A model generated the notes under the pieces. The model did not search any database and was not told where the DNA came from. It worked only from the letters and a program-made list of their open reading frames with translations. Of a stretch of DNA of 64,000 nt, positions 43,510 to 49,245 are shown piece by piece; within the stretch, counting starts at the first letter, position 1; the number at the start of each line of letters is the position of its first letter. The stretch spans positions 186,001 through 250,000 of the forward strand of contig NZ_JBHSGP010000008.1 of assembly GCF_042654525.1 (NCBI RefSeq). The letters run 5' to 3'. This DNA comes from Geojedonia litorea. GTDB taxonomy: Bacteria; Bacteroidota; Bacteroidia; Flavobacteriales; Flavobacteriaceae. The translations under genes and the position numbers were made by a program.

Positions 43510-44110
43510 GCTGTGCTTTTATTCATTTACATTTTTGTTCCTAAATAATAAACCATTTTATCATTTGGGATTACAAATATTAATTCAGTTCCAGTTGGGT
43601 CAGTTCCGTGACAATAAATGCTCCAAGGATAAACATAAACGCTTTCAGGATTCAGTTCGTCCATTTTCGGAAACCAAGGAATTTGATATTGCCAACCATT
43701 TGCTAATTCCACTGCATCACTTAATACTTTTGGCAAACTATCTAACCGATGCCAACCTTTATTATTTTTCAGTTCCAATTCAGTCACATTTGATATTTCA
43801 ATTGCATAAGCGTCCAGATAATCACCTGTGAATGAACGTCCAGATTCGTAACTTTTCAGCACTTTTTCAATTCGCTGGTCTCCAAGTCCGCACCAATTCA
43901 GCACGAATCTTACGTCAGATTTTGTTGCTTTGTTTTCGACAGTTTTATTTCCGATTGAAGTAGAGTAGGCGAGATAACCTAAAATCAGAATTATTCCGAT
44001 TAGGGATATTCCACCCCAAATCGCAAGTGCATTTTTTCCTATTCTATAAATTTTGTTTTTCAATCAGTTAAATTTTCAGCGGTTTGTTTGGGCATTGCAC
44101 ACAACGGTTT
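43493..44110 (-). repeat. Duplicated cassette body, copy B
   Basis: It matches 31154-31771 over 618 bp without indels and with few substitutions. Identity ends inside the terminal words at both sides, and the flanking attC interiors are unrelated to those of copy A. Confidence 0.9.
43527..44063 (-). CDS. Hypothetical single-helix membrane protein, copy B (cassette)
   Basis: A 178-residue paralogue of the protein at 31188; four residues differ by eye (LKSYES, CHGTD and PNDKM replace LNSYES, CNGID and PKDKM). TTG start and one N-terminal membrane helix. The high identity implies a recent copy event within the array. Family not recognised. Confidence 0.72.
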   Translation of the reverse strand: MKNKIYRIGKNALAIWGGISLIGIILILGYLAYSTSIGNKTVENKATKSDVRFVLNWCGLGDQRIEKVLKSYESGRSFTGDYLDAYAIEISNVTELELKNNKGWHRLDSLPKVLSDAVELANGWQYQIPWFPKMDELNPESVYVYPWSIYCHGTDPTGTELIFVIPNDKMVYYLGTKM

Positions 44111-44228
44111 GGCTATGGCAAGTGCGGGTTTTAAAGGCACTTCCCTTTCAAATTAACGATTAGATTATTTTGTACAATTACTTTGATTTAAGCACTTCCG
44201 CCCGCATTTGCTATAGCCGTTGTTGGCG
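44099..44228 (-). repeat. attC-like site 39
   Basis: Left ACACAAC, right GTTGGCG. Stem GGCTATGGCAAGTGCGGG with CCCGCATTTGCTATAGCC, two G-T wobbles. Its right arm is translated as the tail of the protease. Confidence 0.9.
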
Positions 44229-45045
44229 GCTGGCTTTTTCTTTTTTCATCTTCTTCAATCGTTTCAAAAATATAGTCAACTGGTTCGACTAGAGATAGTC
44301 CTGAATTATCTTCGAAAATTATTCTTGGCCGTCCTGTCTGTTGACTGACTGCTGTGTCCTGATATGGAATGTAACTTTTAACAACTCCAATCAAAGCAGC
44401 ATTAGAGTTTGATTTAGTTCCACCTATACTTATCATTTCTGGTTTTAGGATTACAGGACCGCCACTGTTTCCTGGGAATACAAATGCATCAACAATAAAA
44501 TCAGTACTACGTTTTTCGAATAAGTCACGAATACGTCCAATTGTGCCATTTCTTGAAATAACAAATTGTCTGTCAGAAGTGACTAAGCCCATTGGGAAAC
44601 CAAGAACATAAACAAAGTCGCCTTCAGTAGTTCCTATTTCTTTTAGTTTGTCAATGGTAAAGGCCATATCATCCGACTGGAAAATTCCGAATTTCATTCC
44701 TTCATCTTTAAGTTTTTGAGCATTGATTCCTATCACACCAATATCGACATTATCGTTAGGATGTCCTGTCCATAAATCTTTTCCATCCTTATCTTTTAAG
44801 CTGGCTGGATAATCTGTTGCTGCTTGGTCATCTTGTGGATTAAACCGAAGAATCACAGAAGCGTGATTTTTTAAGACGTGTTTATTAGAAACAAGAAATA
44901 CTTTGTATTCTTTCTCATTTCCTTCTTTTTGTTTTACGAATTTTCCAAAGAGAAATCCGGTTCCAATCCAATGCTTGTTTCCGTCTGGTTTGATAATCCC
45001 TATTGCTACCACGCAGTCTAGGAAAAATGGAGGAATTAATGCCAT
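44188..45045 (-). CDS. Trypsin-like serine protease with an attC-encoded tail (cassette)
   Basis: A 285-residue S1-fold protease without a signal peptide, so it is probably cytoplasmic. The catalytic triad is readable: His56 in SNKHVLKNH, Asp101 in NDNVDIGVIG and Ser194 in FPGNSGGPV. The last 11 residues (TTAIANAGGSA) are read from attC 39, and the stop is inside the site. In other bacteria, intracellular trypsin-like proteases often serve stress or defence roles, but no partner effector is present in this cassette. Ends share GTTGGCGGC. Confidence 0.92.
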   Translation of the reverse strand: MALIPPFFLDCVVAIGIIKPDGNKHWIGTGFLFGKFVKQKEGNEKEYKVFLVSNKHVLKNHASVILRFNPQDDQAATDYPASLKDKDGKDLWTGHPNDNVDIGVIGINAQKLKDEGMKFGIFQSDDMAFTIDKLKEIGTTEGDFVYVLGFPMGLVTSDRQFVISRNGTIGRIRDLFEKRSTDFIVDAFVFPGNSGGPVILKPEMISIGGTKSNSNAALIGVVKSYIPYQDTAVSQQTGRPRIIFEDNSGLSLVEPVDYIFETIEEDEKRKSQPPTTAIANAGGSA

Positions 45046-45077
45046 AATTTTATTATTTGTGTCTTATTTTAGCTTGC

Positions 45078-45210
45078 CGCCAACGGTCTCGTATAACCGT
45101 CAGTTACGGGATTAAAGTTACTAATTTTCGGTTAAGAACTGACGTTAGCAATTCCGAGTGGATTCGGACGTAGTCGAATCCGCCGTAATTGCGGTTATAC
45201 ATTGTTGTAG
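45078..45210 (-). repeat. attC-like site 40
   Basis: Left CGCCAAC, right GTTGTAG. CGTATAACCGTCAGTTACGG subfamily. Confidence 0.9.
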
Positions 45211-45218
45211 CACGTTTT

Positions 45219-45770
45219 TTATTTTATATTTTCAATGAATTCAGTCGGATTTCTTAAAAATCTGTCCGCGTCTGAATCTTTAATTAATTCCGCAAAATTT
45301 TGAATTTTCGGTTCGCACAAATTCCCTTTGTCGTCCATTAAAATCCATTCGTTTCTCTCGCATAAATCCAACATTGATTTTATAAAAGTCAGAGTTGAGT
45401 CGTTCAAGTCGGTCCGAAATCGAAAATCCTCAATGTAATTTTCTTTGTCGTTAAAATCTATGCTTAAATCGTGGTCAAATTCCGCTTTTTCCGTTTTCCA
45501 ACTCGTTCCGCCATTCCATTCCGCACGAGTGATTATTTTGTCAATTTCTTTTCTTAATTCCGAAATATCAATTTCAATTCCTTTCCACCATTTTGTTGAA
45601 ATTGCATCTTCAAATTCAGGTTCTGGCTCATCGTTCAATTCTATATCGTAGTTTTCCCAATACTTTTCCCATTCAGCGTGTTTAATTTCAAGCTGTTTAG
45701 GTATTCCGCCATATTTTTCTTCAATCGGCTTTTTTGGAAGTACAAATGTTAGAAATTGGTTTATTGCCAT
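45219..45770 (-). CDS. Hypothetical acidic protein (cassette)
   Basis: A 183-residue soluble protein (MAINQFLTFVLPKKPIEEKY) with no signal peptide. It is rich in Glu, Asp, Trp and Lys, and contains ISTKWWKGIEIDISELRKEI near 55 and DHDLSIDFNDKENYIEDFRF near 95. Family not recognised. The ends share the 10-bp word GTTGTAGCAC with the next cassette. Confidence 0.65.
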   Translation of the reverse strand: MAINQFLTFVLPKKPIEEKYGGIPKQLEIKHAEWEKYWENYDIELNDEPEPEFEDAISTKWWKGIEIDISELRKEIDKIITRAEWNGGTSWKTEKAEFDHDLSIDFNDKENYIEDFRFRTDLNDSTLTFIKSMLDLCERNEWILMDDKGNLCEPKIQNFAELIKDSDADRFLRNPTEFIENIK

Positions 45771-45788
45771 TCGGTTTTCTTAAATGTG

Positions 45789-45920
45789 CTACAACGTGTT
45801 TGTATATGGTTTGTTGCGTGTTTTAAGCACCTAATTTAGCAAATACAAACCGAATAGAAAATCCGCGAGGATTTTCGTAAGTAGGCTAGAACTAGCAATA
45901 AATTATATACGGTGTTGTAG
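45789..45920 (-). repeat. attC-like site 41
   Basis: Left GTGCTACAAC, right GTTGTAG. Stem GTATATGGTTTGTTGC pairs with GCAATAAATTATATAC with three G-T wobbles. Confidence 0.9.
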
Positions 45921-45930
45921 CACGTTTTTT

Positions 45931-46239
45931 TTATGTGTTTCTAATTTTATAAATCTGAATGTAAATTACCGTCGCTAAAATCAGAACCAATCCGTATAAA
46001 ATATATGTCACAATATTTACTTTGGTTTTTAGTCGCTTAAGTTTAATATCAGTTCCTTTATATGTTACTGGTATCCACATTAAAATTATAGAGATAAAAT
46101 ATAATATGAAATATTCGATTGAGTTTTGAGGGTTATGTCCATTTAAAATTTTAAATCTCATTCCGAGTATAACTTTTGTTAATATAATAATTCCAAGTAA
46201 TACCGAAAATATGATGATAAGAATAGGTGTTAAATTCAT
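45931..46239 (-). CDS. Small three-helix membrane protein (cassette)
   Basis: A 102-residue protein (MNLTPILIIIFSVLLGIII) with helices at about residues 4-26, 42-58 and 77-97. Family not recognised. Second gene of a two-gene cassette; it starts 16 bp after the upstream gene. Confidence 0.6.
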   Translation of the reverse strand: MNLTPILIIIFSVLLGIIILTKVILGMRFKILNGHNPQNSIEYFILYFISIILMWIPVTYKGTDIKLKRLKTKVNIVTYILYGLVLILATVIYIQIYKIRNT

Positions 46240-46255
46240 TTGCTTTTTTATTTAA

Positions 46256-46546
46256 TCAGTCAAAAATTATTTTTATTAAAGGTATTATTAAAGTCAGAAA
46301 AGTTAAAATTCCGATTAATATATTATTCAGTCCGTGACCCATTTGGTCGTAATAATCAGGATTTTTAGGGCCATTTATATATTCTTTGAATTCAAATTTT
46401 GGTTTATTTTTAAAAATCCGAGTTATTTTCCCAAATAGCCATCGCATAGTTCCTCCGATATAATTGAAAAAATCACCAATTAGGTATGGGTCAGCTGTGA
46501 TAAATCTAACTAATACACTTCTTTTTTTTGGAATATTTTCGTTCAT
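46256..46546 (-). CDS. Small hypothetical membrane protein (cassette)
   Basis: A 96-residue protein (MNENIPKKRSVLVRFITADP) with an amphipathic N-terminal part and one strongly hydrophobic C-terminal helix (NILIGILTFLTLIIPLIKII). First gene of a two-gene cassette with the neighbouring three-helix protein. Family not recognised. Confidence 0.6.
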   Translation of the reverse strand: MNENIPKKRSVLVRFITADPYLIGDFFNYIGGTMRWLFGKITRIFKNKPKFEFKEYINGPKNPDYYDQMGHGLNNILIGILTFLTLIIPLIKIIFD

Positions 46547-46614
46547 TTTATTAAAGGAAAAATCTTTAATTCAGGCGTTAGTTTTTAGGTTTAAACTGTT
46601 GTTTCTCAAATGTG

Positions 46615-46745
46615 CTACAACGGTCTCGGCTATGAGTAGTTGCGTGGTTTAGCACTTAACTTTGCAAGTACACACCAAACTGAAAATCCGCGAGGATTTT
46701 CAGAAGTAAGCGAGAACAAGCAATTACTTATAGCCATTGTTGTGG
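46615..46745 (-). repeat. attC-like site 42
   Basis: Left GTGCTACAAC, right GTTGTGG. GGCTATGAGTAGTTGC subfamily, very close to sites 8 and 30. Confidence 0.9.
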
Positions 46746-46753
46746 TGTCGTTA

Positions 46754-48073
46754 TTATATTTTTAGTTCTTCAATTCTTTTTAATATTCTTTCTTTCTCAA
46801 AATCAATTTTATTCTTTTCATAAAAGACAATTAGATTGTAATGAAAGTAATTAAAGTGATATTCTTCAATTAATGTATCTAAAATTTTCAAAAACTCTTT
46901 TTTGTCTTCTTCATTAAGCTGATTGTAAACTTTAGTCATTGACCAATTATTCATCATACTTATGAATTCCTTGTCGAATAAATAAGCTAAAACTTTATGT
47001 TTACTTGAAGTTTCAAATAGCTTAAAATCTTGATTTAATATTCTCCGTAAAACAGAATGTTCTTTGAATGAGATTCGTTTATCTTTCCATTCAATATATT
47101 TTTTGATTCCTCTATTAATATTTTCTTTATTCTTTTTGTCTCCTAAAAGTTCAAAAATTTCAAATGCCCAATATTGGTTAAATTTTTCTGGATTATCAAA
47201 ATATTCAACCTTTCCTGTATTTATATTTAAACCTATTTTTGATAATAATTTAGATGCTTCATAAACTAAATATTGTGCGTCTTCTTTTGTTTTTGTGTAG
47301 AATAATTGGTCGTCCGCATATCTTAAATATTTGGCATCCAATTCATCACATTTTTTCTTAATTTCTTTGTCAAAATCTTGAAGATAAAAATTAGCTAAAA
47401 GTCTTGAGCTATCACTAATTTCATCTTGAGGTAATCCGACTGACTTCTTTGAGTAGCCTTGAAATTTTTTATTCCAATTACTCAAAAAATGAGTTAATAA
47501 ATCGATGTAAAACAACTTGTTCCGTGGTGAAGCTAAATACAACTTCTTACCTAATAAATCGATACTCACATTATCATAAAAATTAGCAATATCTAATTTA
47601 ACCACAATTTTATGTTCGTCCGAATTATTGTTTGCAAACGCTTTTTTTTGAAAATCAGACCAATTTTCTGTCCATAAAAATGGGTTGTAACTATTTGAAG
47701 GTGCCGAATCTAATAGTTCTAATTCATCTCCTTCTTCTTTAAATCTAATTTGATTTCCCAAACGCCAACCTCCATAAGTTCCTTCAACATAATTTCCTGC
47801 TATTTCATCCTCTAAAATTTTTGTGCAGAAATAAAAAAGAAAATAGTCTTTTGGATGAAAAGTTGGTGTGATTCTCGCTACATAATTTGCTTTATTAATA
47901 ATTATGTAATCTCTTGGTGTTGATGGATGATATTTAAATTCCGTAATCTCTCTGTGAAGAATTTCAGCAATTTCATTTCTAACAATTGGACTTGAATGAG
48001 GAATTATACTTTCGTTTAATTTTTTTGAAAAACTTTTGGGAAAGAAATTTTTAAAAGATTCAATATCTATCAT
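46754..48073 (-). CDS. Reverse transcriptase (candidate defence type, cassette)
   Basis: A 439-residue protein with the polymerase blocks of bacterial reverse transcriptases: motif A KLDIANFYDNVS with catalytic Asp161, motif B SVGLPQDEISDSSRLLANFY at about 211-230, and the catalytic YADD at residues 252-255. No maturase, endonuclease or integrase domain is attached, and the long C-terminal region is helical. The domain plan resembles the unassigned (UG/Abi-like) reverse transcriptases, several of which defend against phage. No retron RNA is visible in the short space left in the cassette. It is the third cassette from the integrase. The ends share GTTGTGGTG. Confidence 0.9.
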   Translation of the reverse strand: MIDIESFKNFFPKSFSKKLNESIIPHSSPIVRNEIAEILHREITEFKYHPSTPRDYIIINKANYVARITPTFHPKDYFLFYFCTKILEDEIAGNYVEGTYGGWRLGNQIRFKEEGDELELLDSAPSNSYNPFLWTENWSDFQKKAFANNNSDEHKIVVKLDIANFYDNVSIDLLGKKLYLASPRNKLFYIDLLTHFLSNWNKKFQGYSKKSVGLPQDEISDSSRLLANFYLQDFDKEIKKKCDELDAKYLRYADDQLFYTKTKEDAQYLVYEASKLLSKIGLNINTGKVEYFDNPEKFNQYWAFEIFELLGDKKNKENINRGIKKYIEWKDKRISFKEHSVLRRILNQDFKLFETSSKHKVLAYLFDKEFISMMNNWSMTKVYNQLNEEDKKEFLKILDTLIEEYHFNYFHYNLIVFYEKNKIDFEKERILKRIEELKI

Positions 48074-48094
48074 TCAGGTCGTTTTTTTAATGCA

Positions 48095-48227
48095 CCACAA
48101 CGGTCTCGTATAACCGTCAGTTACGGGATTAAAGATAATGATTTTCGGTTAAGAACTGACGTTAGCAATTCCGAGTGGATTCGGACGTAGTCGAATCCGC
48201 CGTAATTGCGGTTATACATTGTTGGCA
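48095..48227 (-). repeat. attC-like site 43
   Basis: Left CCACAAC, right GTTGGCA. CGTATAACCGTCAGTTACGG subfamily, nearly identical to site 40. Confidence 0.9.
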
Positions 48228-48246
48228 AATCGTTTTTGTTTTTTAT

Positions 48247-48654
48247 TCAGTTTGTTTCTATTCCGATATTTTTAAACAATTCTTTGGTTTCTTTAATATC
48301 AGATTCGTTTTTCATTTCCATTAAGTCTCTCAACTTTCCGTTTTTTAATTTCAGGCTAAATTTTTTTCTACCAAAAACTTGTTTTTCGGTTAGATAACTT
48401 ATGTCAGATAAATTCAGTTTTTCAGATGCAGATTTTTTTAGTAATTGATAAATTAATATCACAATTGAAAATATTCCAAGGATTATCCATATAAACCCCA
48501 TCCATTCCATTTGTTTCTTATCTAAAACAAAAACAGGAAAAAGAACAGAATTAATAAGAGTAAAAATCAATGATATTTTCATCAATAAATACTGCATTTT
48601 TAATCCGTCTTTTATTTCAATCGACTTTTCGTTTTCGTCAAATTCTATTTTCAT
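48247..48654 (-). CDS. Hypothetical two-helix membrane protein (cassette)
   Basis: A 135-residue protein (MKIEFDENEKSIEIKDGLKM) with two adjacent helices at about residues 25-45 and 52-70, then a charged cytoplasmic tail. The layout is that of small PH-like or DUF membrane proteins, but the family is not certain. Second cassette from the integrase. Ends share GTTGGCAAA. Confidence 0.63.
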   Translation of the reverse strand: MKIEFDENEKSIEIKDGLKMQYLLMKISLIFTLINSVLFPVFVLDKKQMEWMGFIWIILGIFSIVILIYQLLKKSASEKLNLSDISYLTEKQVFGRKKFSLKLKNGKLRDLMEMKNESDIKETKELFKNIGIETN

Positions 48655-48675
48655 CGTACTGTTTTGTCAAATGTT

Positions 48676-48808
48676 TGCCAACGGTTACGTATAATATTAG
48701 TGGCGCGTTTAAGCACTAATTTAGTAAATAGAAACTTGTCAGCGGAAAATTCCGCAGGAATTTTCCAAGTAGGCTAGAACCAGCCATTAATTTTATACTT
48801 TGTTAGCA
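48676..48808 (-). repeat. attC-like site 44 (most proximal)
   Basis: Left TGCCAAC, right GTTAGCA. Stem GTATAATATTAGTGGC with GCCATTAATTTTATAC; one mismatch and one G-T wobble. Confidence 0.88.
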
Positions 48809-49200
48809 AACGTTTTTATTCCTTTATTAAATCCTATGACTCCGCATAATATTGTTGTCAAAACGGGTATTGTAAATGCAGCCATTCCGTGAGGTAAAAA
48901 ACCAGAAGTAACAGCACTCAAAATTAGTCCGAGCACCATTCCAATTAAAAGTCCGATTGCAGCTTTTTTTATTCCAGTTCCGTAAGTTTTATTTTGGTCA
49001 ATTATTCGACTGTGAAAATAGCCTGGTATTCCAATTCCGATTAAAGCAAATGCGTAGATTGATAAAAATCCAAGAATGATAGATAAATTCAAGTCAAAAA
49101 TCGGTTTTTCAGGCGTGATTAACCTCATTCCTATAATTCCAATTGCAATGCCAGAAATTATTTCCAAAATGAAGAATAATATTTTAGTTCTCTGTTTCAT
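48793..49200 (-). CDS. Membrane protein, first cassette
   Basis: About 135 residues from the ATG giving MKQRTKILFFILEIISG, with four hydrophobic helices (about 8-27, 38-60, 75-100, 107-125) and Gly-rich contacts. Family not recognised. It is the cassette next to the integrase. The last residues (FANKV) and stop lie in attC 44. With the integrase reading in the same direction only 43 bp upstream and no terminator between, it could be transcribed from the integrase promoter. Confidence 0.68.
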   Translation of the reverse strand: MKQRTKILFFILEIISGIAIGIIGMRLITPEKPIFDLNLSIILGFLSIYAFALIGIGIPGYFHSRIIDQNKTYGTGIKKAAIGLLIGMVLGLILSAVTSGFLPHGMAAFTIPVLTTILCGVIGFNKGIKTFANKV

Positions 49201-49208
49201 CAAATGTT

Positions 49209-49245
49209 TGCTAACTGGTTATATAAACACTAATATACATTTTTA
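49209..49245 (-). other. attI-like boundary between integrase and first cassette
   Basis: On the minus strand the sequence runs from the end of the integrase gene into AACCAGTTAGCA. This is a GTTRRRY-type core that matches the word at the far end of the first cassette (GTTTGCTAAC, 10 bp). No attC-like double stem is present on the integrase side, as expected for a primary site. Exact attI limits are inferred and may extend into the integrase coding sequence. Confidence 0.6.

Larger units (their letters stand above)
11207..49220 (-). mobile_element. Integron-like cassette array (44 cassettes)
   Basis: Forty-four attC-like sites, nearly all with the plan RYYYAAC-6 nt-stem-variable part-stem-3 nt-GTTRRRY, alternate with one to three genes over 38 kb. 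The words next to AAC and GTT match within each cassette (7-10 bp) but differ between cassettes. Genes run on the minus strand, and the integrase sits at the high-coordinate end. This is the layout of a sedentary chromosomal integron. The array shows cassette-specific duplications at 17994/35526 and 31154/43493. Assignment rests on sequence pattern alone; recombination activity is inferred. Confidence 0.85.

Noticed and set aside
46754..48073. Reverse transcriptase as part of a group II intron or retron
   Set aside because: No maturase or endonuclease domain and no domain V-like RNA are present. The few non-coding bases in the cassette leave no room for a typical msr/msd region.
11207..48808. 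Regularly recurring repeats could be a CRISPR array
   Set aside because: The repeats are about 98-208 bp, variable inside, and separated by whole genes rather than short spacers. No cas genes are present.
11207..48808. Repeats could be insertion sequences, MITEs or REP-type elements
   Set aside because: No target-site duplications or transposase are seen. Terminal words match across each gene-containing cassette rather than across each repeat, which fits integron cassettes and not MITEs.
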